Counted from the stretch's first letter, positions 1-8,672 are shown. The stretch is 51,499 nucleotides of DNA from Lachnospiraceae bacterium (GCA_015056945.1 SVFH01000019.1:1-51499), one strand, 5' to 3'. Notes: generated from the sequence alone by a model not told the origin. A program made the numbers and translations.

Positions 1-119
1 TGCTGATCTCAGCGTAACCTGTGAAGAGGAATAGGGCGAGGCAGTTTCGATTGTTCAACCCTTCTCGGATGAGCATAATTTTTGAAGAATGAAAACATTT
101 ACAACAGGAGAAAAAAACA

Positions 120-1148
120 ATGGCAAAGAAAACAATAAATTGGGAAACAGTAGCAAACGACAAAGAGGTACTTTCCAGAGTAGAAACTTTGGCAAAGGAA
201 GGTGCAGCGATGAGTGGCGATATCACGCAGGAGATGTGTGATGAACTGAATGCACTGACAGGAAACGGTTGGAAGAGCAGTAAGTATAAAGAATTCTGCG
301 ATACCTATGATTGGCCATGGGAAGTGGAAGAGGTGGTTTATGCCCTGTTCCACGGCGGCAAGTATCCGGAGAAGAAGGAAGAAGAATGGTTTGGATGGAA
401 GATCGAAGAATCCATCGACAGTGACCAGGATGCAATTGCATTTTTCTATCTGTGTCAATACGAAAACGACAGTGAAAAATGTAATAAGTACGATCAAGTG
501 GATGTAAAACCGTTAAATGAGGAAGTGCTCAGTGCTTTCGCCGGCTGGGAGATTGAGGAAGACTGGGAAAAGAATGATTATGTGACATTCTGGTGCAGTA
601 ACAAAGAAACCTATGGCTATAAGAAAATGTTGAAGCTTTATAACGGATATCTTGGCCGGATGTTATCCTGCCGAATGCTCAATTTCGATGAGAAAGAGAA
701 AGAGACGATTTTAGCGCTGCTTCAGAAGTATTACAACCATGTTTCTTGTGATTTCGATATCCAAAAGACATATCAGGTCATCGAACCGGAAATGCCGAGT
801 CTGTTTGGAGCAAGCGCACCGGAGGGAGAAATGACCAGAGAGTTTCTGGAAGAGAACTGGGTAGTATCCTCCTATGACGAAGGAGAAGACTGTCAGTTGG
901 ATTATTACATGCATGAGATGAGATGCTTCCCGGGCGAGAAGGCGTACTGTTATTCCCACGAAGATGATGAGCTGCGTGAACTGGAAATCGTGCATGTGAT
1001 AGCACGTATGGATAATGCATCGTTGTATGATGAATTGATTCAGGACGAGGATGTGCTTATGAACGGCGAAGAGGAATACGGTGCGGATTGCAGTGCGGAA
1101 TTTACCGGAATGTTTAGTTGCTATCTGATGTGGTTTAAAGAAGTGTAA
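120..1148 (+). CDS. Hypothetical acidic cytoplasmic protein (342 aa)
   Basis: I do not recognise this family. It is a 342-residue, strongly acidic protein, rich in Glu, Asp, Trp and Tyr, with no signal peptide or membrane segment, so it is probably cytoplasmic. The start is supported by AGGAG about 10 bases upstream of the ATG. The N-terminus begins MAKKTINWETVANDKEV, and a near copy of this start, interrupted by a stop, lies at 5953. The gene heads a run of same-strand genes that includes a propeller-like protein and a large leucine-rich-repeat protein with a DUF4253-like end. That context suggests an accessory locus of rapidly changing proteins, but no function follows from it. Confidence 0.75.
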   Translation: MAKKTINWETVANDKEVLSRVETLAKEGAAMSGDITQEMCDELNALTGNGWKSSKYKEFCDTYDWPWEVEEVVYALFHGGKYPEKKEEEWFGWKIEESIDSDQDAIAFFYLCQYENDSEKCNKYDQVDVKPLNEEVLSAFAGWEIEEDWEKNDYVTFWCSNKETYGYKKMLKLYNGYLGRMLSCRMLNFDEKEKETILALLQKYYNHVSCDFDIQKTYQVIEPEMPSLFGASAPEGEMTREFLEENWVVSSYDEGEDCQLDYYMHEMRCFPGEKAYCYSHEDDELRELEIVHVIARMDNASLYDELIQDEDVLMNGEEEYGADCSAEFTGMFSCYLMWFKEV

Positions 1149-1167
1149 GATAACGAGGTAAACCCAA

Positions 1168-1379
1168 TTGCGTTACATAATCGAAGATAAAAAGTATCGT
1201 TTTAAGTCTGCATTTGATACCGAAACTATCAAAGCGGTATGCTTGTGCCGAATTTTACCACCTCGGGCTATGATATGACACCGGAAATTGCGAAGCTGAC
1301 GGCCGGATTGGTATCTGTGGGAGAAGGGGCATTTCAGGGCTGTAAATTGTTAGAGAATAGCGAGGAGAACAATAAATGA
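1168..1379 (+). pseudogene. Frameshifted remnant ending in a BspA-type leucine-rich repeat
   Basis: Two partial reading frames abut here. From a TTG at 1168 the frame reads LRYIIEDKKYRFKSAFDTET and then runs into unrelated codons. From about 1239 another frame continues to a stop at 1377-1379 and includes LVSVGEGAFQGCKLLEN. That motif matches the LRR_5 (BspA-like) repeat seen as LLSLGEGAFKSCLALEHIEL in the gene at 2488. The most economical reading is a decayed, frameshifted and internally deleted relative of the 2488 protein. Its end overlaps the start of the next gene by four bases, so the downstream start may have been inherited from the deletion. Confidence 0.5.
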
Positions 1380-2419
1380 AATTATTAGAAACAAAAGAAG
1401 GCATTAAAGCATTTTATTTGTACAATGACGAAGAAGTTTACGTATATGAAGATAAAGTTGTGATAGGTGATAAGACTTTACCTGTAAATGAGAATGAGTG
1501 TGTTGAATATAAGAATGGTGTATTGTTCAAAACCATAACTGATAAGGATGATGATTTGAAGTATACTCTTTCCCGCTTTGACGGTGAATCGTTTGTAGAG
1601 GAAAATTTCAGATATGAGAATAAAGACTACTTAAGTTCGAAACAGTTTTGCTCAATTGATGATCCTGTGGATGGCATTGTAAAAGTAGCCTTTATGGATA
1701 ACGGAACAGAGCATCTTTTCGAATTTGAATCAAAAAAGAGATACTATATATTGGGTTTTGATACTAAAAACGAAATATTAGTGTTATATATAGGAGGCTT
1801 AACCAGAAGTCTTCTTTTCTACACCAAAACCGGTGAACGCCTTTGGGAGTACACGGTGAAGGAAGGATATGAAATAAGCCGTCGAGGTATAGGTGTCACT
1901 GTCGTAGATGATGTTGTAGTGATTCCGTGTGAAGAGGACGGTCAACCTATGTCTGTTGAAGGATATCGCTTGATTACCGGCGAGAAGATATGGGAGGTCA
2001 ATGGTAAAGATTATTGCGATTACACATATGTAATGGGGCCGAACAAGATGTTGTATGCATTACATAAATATCATTGTGCAGACCATAGAGTGGAACTTCG
2101 ATTGACGGAACTGAACCCATTTACGGGCGAGGTTGATGTGAAAGTGATAAAAGAGGGCGATTATTGGGGAGACGTACATGTACGTAATACCACTATTCAT
2201 GGTAATAAGTTGTTCTATGTGAACCAGAATAAAAAAGTAGGTCGCTCCCTCGGTGTGGTTGACTTGGATACAAAAGAGGTCATTGAAGACTTTGCATTGG
2301 AAGCAAAAGGATATCATGTAGACAAACCTGTAGTAACAGATGAAAAGGTATATGTATTAATTTATTTTGATGATGTTGCACAGAACGAGCTGCGAATTTA
2401 TGAGAATGAGTACAAATAG
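1376..2419 (+). CDS. Propeller-like protein, paralogue of the middle of the 1087-aa protein
   Basis: This is a 347-residue soluble protein. Its repeated blocks (FYTKTGERLWEY, YRLITGEKIWEVNG, LTELNPFTGEV) resemble blades of PQQ-like/BamB-type beta-propellers, in which a Trp follows a short turn. It aligns by eye along most of its length with residues about 470-820 of the protein encoded at 2488: KVVIGDKTLP versus KIVIGNKTLP, NKDYLSSKQFCS versus HNDYFSSDIFCS, and FYTKTGERLWE versus FFSKDGEELWY. It is therefore a stand-alone copy of that domain. No signal peptide is visible. An ATG at 1376 follows the GAGGAG at 1361-1366. The function is unknown; a binding or scaffold role is only inferred from the fold. 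Confidence 0.7.
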   Translation: MKLLETKEGIKAFYLYNDEEVYVYEDKVVIGDKTLPVNENECVEYKNGVLFKTITDKDDDLKYTLSRFDGESFVEENFRYENKDYLSSKQFCSIDDPVDGIVKVAFMDNGTEHLFEFESKKRYYILGFDTKNEILVLYIGGLTRSLLFYTKTGERLWEYTVKEGYEISRRGIGVTVVDDVVVIPCEEDGQPMSVEGYRLITGEKIWEVNGKDYCDYTYVMGPNKMLYALHKYHCADHRVELRLTELNPFTGEVDVKVIKEGDYWGDVHVRNTTIHGNKLFYVNQNKKVGRSLGVVDLDTKEVIEDFALEAKGYHVDKPVVTDEKVYVLIYFDDVAQNELRIYENEYK

Positions 2420-2487
2420 CAGGCAGAATGCCTATCAAAGAAGCTTACTGTTTGGATGATAAGAATATAATTTGAAAGGGGACAACC

Positions 2488-5400
2488 ATGAATACAACAG
2501 AAAAATTTACAATCAGCGTTGAAGACGGCGAATACGTTATAAAAGGTAGCTTTGATTTTGGATACATCGGTACTTACAAAGATGCACAGATTCAGATGGG
2601 GGATGAAGTGTGGGAACTTGTAGAGGATACTATCGGTGAGGATTGTTCAGATGAAGAGCTTGGTGCTTTTCTGACTCAGTATTTCAATGATTTTGCAGAA
2701 AGAATTGCCAAGAACATCCATATCATAAATGGGATGTTTTTATTGCGTTTATTCAGGAATATGGAAAAGCGTGCATTGGATTTGCGCGAGATGGAAGATT
2801 TGTATTTGGCGGATCAGGATCCTTATGACGAAACAGTTGATATTTATGAGGCTGTAAAAGATAAGGTGAAGGAATTTGAGAAGAATATCAGAATTCCGAT
2901 GGACGACAGCGATGAAGAGGCACTTACTGCCAACGATTTTAAAGCAATATTCCCGATGTTTGATTTTGACAAATTTCTTGAAAATATCGTTCCTGTGACG
3001 GTGACTTTCGATAACGGAACAATAGCATTCCACTGTGCGGAGACGTTTGGTAGTATGCTTTCGCATCATTCCTATGATGTGCTGAATAAGGAGTTGCGCT
3101 TTACAAAATGGGAGAGTGCAATCGGTAAACTTAGTTTTGAAATTACTTCTGAGACTACCTGTAAGGTTGTCAAATATGAAGGATGGGTTACGGAAACGAA
3201 GGTACCGGAAGAGGTAACAATAGATGGCAAGAAGTATAAGGTTACAGCAGTGGGGGAGAATGCTTTTAATTGCAGTAATGCACAAAAGGTTGAGCTGCCT
3301 TCGGGTATAACGGAAATAGAAGACTCTGCATTTATGGGAAGTACCTATTTGGAGCAGATTAATCTGCCTGACGGACTTAAAGTAATGGGGGATTCTGTTT
3401 TTAATTATTGTAAGTGGATTAGGAATATTGAAATTCCGGATTCTGTAGAAAGTCTCGGCGCGGCCGCTTTTTATGGTTGTGAAAAACTAAGCAGAGTGAA
3501 GTTGCCAACCGAACTTACAGAAATATATGGCGGTACTTTTTACGAGTGCAAATCCTTGGAGAGTATAGAGATTCCCAATACGGTTAAATCAATCGGTGAC
3601 TATGCTTTCTATGAATGTGAAAAACTGACTACAGTGGATTTACCTTCCGGATTGTTATCCTTGGGAGAAGGCGCATTTAAGAGCTGCTTGGCGTTAGAAC
3701 ATATTGAGCTTCCGCAAAGTTTGACACAACTGGGAGATATGGCTTTGGCTAATTGTCCTTTATTGGGTGAAGTAGTTTTGCCGCCGGGTATCGCTTTAGA
3801 GGAAGTAAATTATGGCTTTGAAGAGGACAGCAGCAAGGAAGTGGTTGATGAGCCTGAAAGCTGCACAGAATCGGAATTCCAATGCAGTAAGAATGATAAA
3901 ATGATTATGAATTCTGTTAAGGTAGAGGAAGAAATCATAAATATCTGGTCTTACAGAGGAGAACTTGTAAAGCTCTATCCTAACAAAATCGTGATTGGAA
4001 ATAAAACGCTTCCTGCTGATTCAAAAAAATGCTATTGCTGTGAAAACGATGTTCTGACCTGTGAAGATGATGATAATTTTTACGTTTATAACGGAGAAGA
4101 ATTTGTACATACAGAATGTAAATACAGAAATCACAACGATTATTTTTCGTCTGATATTTTCTGTTCTACAATGATTGATAGGAGAGAAGACGTACAGTGC
4201 GTAGCTTTAACTGACCATGGTGAGGAAACTTCCTTCAAGTTTAAATTCAGATGTTCTTTTTCAGAGTACCACTATTTTGCGAAAACGGGCGTTTTATTAT
4301 TTGTGGAAACCTTCTATCCGAAGTTGCGTTTCTTCTCGAAAGACGGCGAAGAATTATGGTATTTAGAGCAGGTGGCTGATGATGGCATTAGGGATTCGTT
4401 TAGCTATGTTGTTGATACGTTAAATATGGACTTTGACGGCGACGGAATTATCGTAAAAATTCAAAAAGGCGAACAGTGTTATACCGTTTGCTATCATGTG
4501 GGAAGTGGTGAGGTGTTATGGTATCGCAAGGATAATCATCCTTTCTTGTTTGCCGGAGCAAAGTGTGAAGACGGTCTGATGCGTGGGGCATTCCCTTATT
4601 ATGATGATGGCGAATATTGCACGGTGATGTTTGAAATAAATCCGTCAAACGGTAAAGCAAGTACATATCGCATTTCGGATAACGAAAAAGCCAAAGTGGT
4701 AACCGTAGAGGGATTTAAAACGCGTTCTGTACAGTACAAATATATATTAGATGGTGAGATTTTATATGCCATCGGTACGGATGAGATTATTGTCGTAGAC
4801 ACTCAAAAGAAAGTGATAATCAGCAGAAAAAAAGCACCGGAAAATGTGCCGTATCGTCAAGAGGATGCTGTTTTGTTCGATGGAAAGCTGTACGTATGTT
4901 TAATGTTTGATGGCGGTTTCTTACCGGTATGGAAATGTTACGAATTGGCCGACACAAAGGTTGTTGAGAAAAAAGCAAAAGCTTCTGCAGCAAAGAAGAG
5001 TGCGAAAAAGAAGGATAAGAGTGCACTTGTTTGGAGTGGTAAAAAGACGTTTGAGCATGATGATTTTAACGAGCTTGATGATATGGACAAGTTGCAGGTT
5101 CTCACCGGCTGTGAATGCAAAGAGTTTGACGGTTCGGTTGACACTTATTTCAAATACCGTGAACAGGGTAAGAAAGAAGGCTTCATTCCTGTGATCGTTG
5201 CCACGGACGATATATATTTTGAGCAACTGGAAGCTCTTTTGAAATGTGGTGGCGAAGGTTCTATCTCTAAGATTCAGAAAATTGTGGAGAAATATCATAA
5301 AAAGATGTTGGCAGAGCCTGTGGAAGATGGCAAGGCTTATCTTGAGAAAAATCATATTTCCGGCGAATGGGACGACGACGTAGATTTGGACGGTGAAGAT

Positions 5401-5751
5401 TATGAGGCATCAGATGCATTCACCAGAAATGGTTACCTTGTGATAGTTCCCGTAACCGAGCCGTGGCGTATCTGGGCGTATCTACCTTACGGCGGCTGGA
5501 ATGCTTGCCCGAAGGTTGCAGAGCACATGGCTGTATCAAAGTACTGGTACGAGCAATATGGTGCATATCCTGCCGCGTTATCCTTTGACACCATTGATTA
5601 TGCGGTAGAAAAGCCGGTAGAAGACCTTGAGAAGCTTGCAAATGAAATGGGTGCCTACTGTTTCGATATTGTGGAGCAGGGTTGTGAAACCTACAGTGCT
5701 TTGGCGGCAAGCCTTAAGAATTCAAGAATTTGGAATTTCTGGTGGGATTAA
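2488..5751 (+). CDS. Multidomain protein: BspA-type LRR, propeller-like region, DUF4253-like C-terminus (1087 aa)
   Basis: Four parts are visible. Residues 1-about 235 are an unrecognised acidic region. Residues about 245-435 hold eight consecutive 23-residue LRR_5/BspA-type repeats of the form SIGDYAFYECEKLTTVDLP. Residues about 470-820 are a propeller-like domain paralogous to the upstream 347-aa protein. Residues about 826-845 are a Lys/Ala-rich linker, followed by a C-terminal domain ending in WNFWWD. The last domain carries WRIWAYLPYGGWNACP, AVSKYWYEQYGAYPAALS and a final FWWD, as I recall for DUF4253. No signal peptide or sortase/anchor motif is seen, so unlike many BspA proteins it is probably intracellular. 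The start has AAAGGGG seven bases upstream. This looks like a composite of interaction modules; the biochemical role is unknown. Confidence 0.75.
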   Translation: MNTTEKFTISVEDGEYVIKGSFDFGYIGTYKDAQIQMGDEVWELVEDTIGEDCSDEELGAFLTQYFNDFAERIAKNIHIINGMFLLRLFRNMEKRALDLREMEDLYLADQDPYDETVDIYEAVKDKVKEFEKNIRIPMDDSDEEALTANDFKAIFPMFDFDKFLENIVPVTVTFDNGTIAFHCAETFGSMLSHHSYDVLNKELRFTKWESAIGKLSFEITSETTCKVVKYEGWVTETKVPEEVTIDGKKYKVTAVGENAFNCSNAQKVELPSGITEIEDSAFMGSTYLEQINLPDGLKVMGDSVFNYCKWIRNIEIPDSVESLGAAAFYGCEKLSRVKLPTELTEIYGGTFYECKSLESIEIPNTVKSIGDYAFYECEKLTTVDLPSGLLSLGEGAFKSCLALEHIELPQSLTQLGDMALANCPLLGEVVLPPGIALEEVNYGFEEDSSKEVVDEPESCTESEFQCSKNDKMIMNSVKVEEEIINIWSYRGELVKLYPNKIVIGNKTLPADSKKCYCCENDVLTCEDDDNFYVYNGEEFVHTECKYRNHNDYFSSDIFCSTMIDRREDVQCVALTDHGEETSFKFKFRCSFSEYHYFAKTGVLLFVETFYPKLRFFSKDGEELWYLEQVADDGIRDSFSYVVDTLNMDFDGDGIIVKIQKGEQCYTVCYHVGSGEVLWYRKDNHPFLFAGAKCEDGLMRGAFPYYDDGEYCTVMFEINPSNGKASTYRISDNEKAKVVTVEGFKTRSVQYKYILDGEILYAIGTDEIIVVDTQKKVIISRKKAPENVPYRQEDAVLFDGKLYVCLMFDGGFLPVWKCYELADTKVVEKKAKASAAKKSAKKKDKSALVWSGKKTFEHDDFNELDDMDKLQVLTGCECKEFDGSVDTYFKYREQGKKEGFIPVIVATDDIYFEQLEALLKCGGEGSISKIQKIVEKYHKKMLAEPVEDGKAYLEKNHISGEWDDDVDLDGEDYEASDAFTRNGYLVIVPVTEPWRIWAYLPYGGWNACPKVAEHMAVSKYWYEQYGAYPAALSFDTIDYAVEKPVEDLEKLANEMGAYCFDIVEQGCETYSALAASLKNSRIWNFWWD

Positions 5752-5753
5752 GT

Positions 5754-5972
5754 ATGAAGATAATAAAAGCAATAAAAGACTTTATAAATAGTTTAAAGGA
5801 TGGATGGAAGCCGTTTTTCATATTCGTACTTTTATTTTAAGCGATATATTCGATAGTAGCCGTAATTGGTTATCTGGTATGGATTATAGTTTCACGGTTA
5901 CGTTTGAATAAACGTTTCGGAAAGAAAAAAATAGAAGATGGAGAAGAAAACTATGGCAAAGAAAACAATTGA
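5754..5972 (+). pseudogene. Small membrane protein interrupted by an in-frame TAA
   Basis: An ATG three bases after the previous stop opens a 28-codon frame (MKIIKAIKDFINSLKDGWK, then a hydrophobic run) that stops at TAA 5838-5840. Without a break the same frame continues for 43 codons as AIYSIVAVIGYLVWIIVSRL followed by a Lys/Arg-rich tail. Joined, the product is a classic small bitopic or two-segment membrane protein of about 71 residues. The stop falls in the middle of the hydrophobic stretch. It may be a recent nonsense mutation or a sequencing error. There is no strong ribosome site of its own; it could be translationally coupled to the gene ending at 5751. Confidence 0.45.
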
Positions 5973-6002
5973 TTGAGAAACGGTAGCAAACGGGAAGGAA
6001 GA
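5941..6002 (+). pseudogene. Duplicated 5' fragment of the gene at 120, with stop codon
   Basis: The bases around 5941-6000 repeat the ribosome site and first 16 codons of the gene at 120 with few changes. The translation is MAKKTID-stop-ETVANGKE, against MAKKTINWETVANDKE at 120; TGG (Trp) has become TGA. Only the first few dozen bases are present before a terminator begins. This is a remnant of a second copy, so the whole block 120-6000 appears to have grown by duplication and deletion. Confidence 0.7.
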
Positions 6003-6031
6003 AGAGCTGATGAATAATCGGCTCTTTTTTT
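6003..6031 (+). terminator. Rho-independent terminator
   Basis: AGAGCTGAT (6003-6011) pairs with ATCGGCTCT (6017-6025) with one G-T wobble and a five-base loop, followed by a run of seven T. It closes the 1376-5972 transcription unit. Confidence 0.85.
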
Positions 6032-6140
6032 AACATAACTTTAACACTTCGCAAACAACCCGAAAACAAATCACCGATAAAATACAATTACAAACTGAAA
6101 CACAACAAACAACATTTTTATAAGAAAAGGAGAAACAAAG

Positions 6141-6359
6141 ATGTCTATATTAGTAGAAACAAACGGAAAAATTGCAGAAGCTGTAGTAGAGGGTTATAAG
6201 AAAATCGAGACCGGTGTGGTAGAAGGTTATAAGAGGATTGAGACCGGCGCTGTGGAAGGATTTAACAAGGTGAGCGATAAGTGTGTTGAGAAGCTTTTTA
6301 CCAAAGAGGGAGAGAGCGTGGAAGATGCGAAGAAACGCTTGCAGGCGAATGCGAAGTAA
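6141..6359 (+). CDS. Small protein with internal VVEGYKKIETG repeats (72 aa)
   Basis: A 72-residue protein with a good AAGGAG site. Residues about 13-45 hold three copies of an 11-residue unit: AVVEGYKKIET, VVEGYKRIETG and AVEGFNKVSDK. These predict an amphipathic helix, as in coiled-coil or apolipoprotein-like small proteins. The C-terminal third is charged (EDAKKRLQANAK). It lies directly upstream of a small two-segment membrane protein and the OmpR-type two-component genes. A 10-base sequence (AACTTTAACA, 6037-6046) upstream of it recurs upstream of the response regulator, hinting at shared control. The function is unknown. Confidence 0.75.
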   Translation: MSILVETNGKIAEAVVEGYKKIETGVVEGYKRIETGAVEGFNKVSDKCVEKLFTKEGESVEDAKKRLQANAK

Positions 6360-6448
6360 GAAACGGAAACAGGTTTTAACAGAGACAGAATCATCAATTT
6401 CAAACAGAAACGATAAACATTCACAAAGAAAGATAAGAGGTAATTACA

Positions 6449-6811
6449 ATGAACAGAAACGATCAGGAATTTATGGTACAAAAAATCAGAAGCGAATATA
6501 CAGAGAAAGAACACACACAGTTAGATGAATTGAAAGCACTGGATGCCAAAGTGAAGCGTCCTGCTAACGTATTTGCATACGTGTTCGGCAGCATCAGCGC
6601 AATCGTTATGGGTAGCGGAATGAGCCTTGTCATGACTGAAATCGGCAACAGTATCGGTATTCAGAATCCTTTGGTGCCCGGCATTATAATCGGTGTAATC
6701 GGTATGATTATGGCAATTGTAAATTATCCGATTTACAAAGGGATTCTTTCTTCACGTAAGAAAAAATACGGCGAAGAGATTCTTAAACTCAGTGAAAAAT
6801 TAATGCAGTAA
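6449..6811 (+). CDS. Small two-segment membrane protein (120 aa)
   Basis: Residues 1-38 form a charged N-terminal helix, residues about 39-61 and 72-93 are two hydrophobic segments, and the C-terminus is charged (SRKKKYGEEILKLSEKLMQ). It is clearly paralogous to the 128-aa protein at 9350: GSGMSLVMTEIG versus GIGMSLVMTDIG, and VPGIIIGVIGM versus IPGIIIGSIGL, with the same ending EEILKLSEKLMQ versus PEILRLSEELLK. I do not know a function for the family. The two copies bracket the two-component system, so they may be its targets or part of the same membrane-stress response; this is inference. Confidence 0.8.
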   Translation: MNRNDQEFMVQKIRSEYTEKEHTQLDELKALDAKVKRPANVFAYVFGSISAIVMGSGMSLVMTEIGNSIGIQNPLVPGIIIGVIGMIMAIVNYPIYKGILSSRKKKYGEEILKLSEKLMQ

Positions 6812-6921
6812 AATGCATTCAAAAGTCTATTTAACCAATAATAGTCAAAAACGTAAACAAAACTTTAACATTTGGATGTTATCATATACACTGGAGAGGT
6901 AAACAAAAAGGAGGAATTCCG

Positions 6922-7593
6922 ATGTTTAAAATTTTAGTGGTAGAAGATGACAAAGACTTAAATAAAACCGTTTGTTCCTTTCTAAACAGCAGCGGTTACG
7001 AGGCAACGGGTTGTCTTGGCGCTGAAGAAGCATATGACGTAATGTATGATACGGTATTTGATTTAATCATATCGGACGTTATGATGCCGGGAATAGACGG
7101 TTTTGAGTTTGCCAAAACAGTACGTTCGCTGAACGAAGAAATCCCTATTCTTTTTATGACGGCGCGAGACGACTTTGCGTCAAAGCAGAGGGGATTTCGC
7201 GTGGGCGTAGACGATTATATGGTTAAACCCATTGATTTGGATGAGTTGTTCTTACGTATCGGCGCACTCTTACGTCGTGCAAAGATTGCCACGTCAAGAA
7301 CGCTTACGGTGGGTAATTTTAAAATGGATATGGATGAGCGTACGGCTTATCTTGGCGAAGAGGAAATCTCACTTACCACAAGGGAATTTAATATTCTATA
7401 TAAAATGCTTTCTTACCCTAAGAAGACATTTACACGCAGTCAGCTAATGGACGAATTCTGGGACGCGGATACCGCTTCGGGAACCAGAACGGTGGATGTA
7501 TATATGACCAAGCTTCGTGCGAAACTTGAGATGTGCGAAGACTTTGAAATTGTGACGGTACATGGGCTTGGGTATAAGGTGGTGATTTCGTGA
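6922..7593 (+). CDS. OmpR/PhoB-family response regulator
   Basis: Residues 1-118 are a receiver domain with the acidic pair E8-D9-D10, phospho-acceptor D52 (ISDVMMPGIDG), T80 and K102 (MVKPID). Residues about 128-220 are a winged-helix DNA-binding domain of the OmpR type (LTTREFNILYKML, RTVDVYMTKLRAKL, TVHGLGYKV). Length (223 aa) is normal. The ribosome site AAAGGAGG sits a few bases before the ATG. The stop overlaps the start of the downstream kinase by four bases, so the two are translationally coupled. The sequence AACTTTAACA at 6861-6870, shared with the promoter region of the 6141 gene, is a possible binding half-site. Confidence 0.95.
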   Translation: MFKILVVEDDKDLNKTVCSFLNSSGYEATGCLGAEEAYDVMYDTVFDLIISDVMMPGIDGFEFAKTVRSLNEEIPILFMTARDDFASKQRGFRVGVDDYMVKPIDLDELFLRIGALLRRAKIATSRTLTVGNFKMDMDERTAYLGEEEISLTTREFNILYKMLSYPKKTFTRSQLMDEFWDADTASGTRTVDVYMTKLRAKLEMCEDFEIVTVHGLGYKVVIS

Positions 7594-8672
7594 AGAAGAA
7601 AAAATCGTTTGAAAAAGTATTGTTTGCGTTAAATAATTACGTTGTGTTCTTCATTCTGGTGGCTTTTGTAACTACGTGTTGCATGCTGTTGTTTATCAAT
7701 GTGCTTACAGACACGTTGCAGCTTACACTGACGGAAGAGAATATTGCGATGGCAGCCAAGCTTACCTTTTGGAATGTTGTTCTTCTAAGCTTTGTTTTTA
7801 CCCTGATTGATGTAATCCGAAGAAAAATAACGGTAGAACGTCCCGTGCGAAGAATTACCGATGCGACCGAGAAAATGATACGGGGTGATTTCAGTGTACG
7901 AATTAAACCCATCAGTCGTTTCGGAACGGATACGAAGTTTAACGAAATCATTGATTGTTTCAATAAAATGGCAGAAGAGTTATCGGGAGTGGAAACCCTG
8001 CGAACGGATTTCATCGCCAATGTATCGCATGAGATGAAAACGCCGCTTGCCGTGATGCAGAACTTCGGGACCCTGTTACAGAATCCCGACTTGCCAGCCG
8101 CGCAGCGAATTGAATACGCCAAAGGAATAACGGATGGCAGCAGACGTATTTCCGACATGATGACGAACATCTTAAAGTTAAACCGTTTGGAGAACCAGCA
8201 GATTTATCCCAAGGCTACGGAATACAATGTAAGCGAACAACTATGCGAATGTCTGCTGCAATATGAAACGGTGTGGGAGCAGAAAGGAATTGAAATAGAA
8301 ACAGAGATTGCGGAAGATGTTATGATTACGGCAGATGAAGAATTGCTGTATTTGGTGTGGAATAATCTCCTTTCGAATGCATTTAAATTCACGCCGGAAG
8401 GCGGAACGGTTGCCGTAAGTCTGACGGAGAACGAGGATTATGCGACAGTACAGGTCAAAGATACCGGTTGCGGGATGTCGCCGGAGGTAGGTGCGCATAT
8501 CTTTGAGAAATTCTATCAGGGAGATACGTCGAGAGCGACGCAGGGAAATGGATTAGGACTTGCCCTGGTGAAACGCGTGATTGACATTACGCAAGGAGAA
8601 ATCAGTGTGCAAAGCAATCCGGGCGAGGGCAGTACTTTTACCGTGAAAGTACGGAGGCAGCAGAGTGAGTAA
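7590..8672 (+). CDS. Membrane sensor histidine kinase
   Basis: The GTG start overlaps the regulator's stop codon. Two hydrophobic segments (residues about 18-37 and 57-76) flank a very short external loop of about 20 residues. A HAMP-like linker follows (about 77-130), then HisKA with H147 (FIANVSHEMKTPLAVM). The ATP-binding domain shows an N box (WNNLLSNAFKF, N259/N263), G1 (DTGCGM, 291-296), an F box (FEKFYQ) and G2 (GNGLGLAL, 319-326). The tiny extracytoplasmic loop suggests sensing within the membrane or through a partner, like intramembrane-sensing kinases; the membrane protein encoded just downstream (8665) is a candidate partner. It phosphorylates the regulator at 6922. Confidence 0.95.
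   Translation: MKKKKSFEKVLFALNNYVVFFILVAFVTTCCMLLFINVLTDTLQLTLTEENIAMAAKLTFWNVVLLSFVFTLIDVIRRKITVERPVRRITDATEKMIRGDFSVRIKPISRFGTDTKFNEIIDCFNKMAEELSGVETLRTDFIANVSHEMKTPLAVMQNFGTLLQNPDLPAAQRIEYAKGITDGSRRISDMMTNILKLNRLENQQIYPKATEYNVSEQLCECLLQYETVWEQKGIEIETEIAEDVMITADEELLYLVWNNLLSNAFKFTPEGGTVAVSLTENEDYATVQVKDTGCGMSPEVGAHIFEKFYQGDTSRATQGNGLGLALVKRVIDITQGEISVQSNPGEGSTFTVKVRRQQSE

Noticed and set aside
2-34. Possible tail of an upstream gene (ADLSVTCEEE then TAG)
   Set aside because: Only ten codons lie inside the window; too little to call.
2749-3285. 178-residue minus-strand frame inside the 2488 gene
   Set aside because: Antisense shadow of a clear coding region with repeat structure on the plus strand.
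120-6031. Toxin-immunity or anti-phage system
   Set aside because: The modular and decayed layout is suggestive, but no nuclease, deaminase or other effector domain was recognised.
6073-6081. ACCGATAAA upstream of the 6141 gene, like a sigma-D -10
   Set aside because: No TAAA-type -35 at the right distance, and the neighbouring genes are not flagellar.
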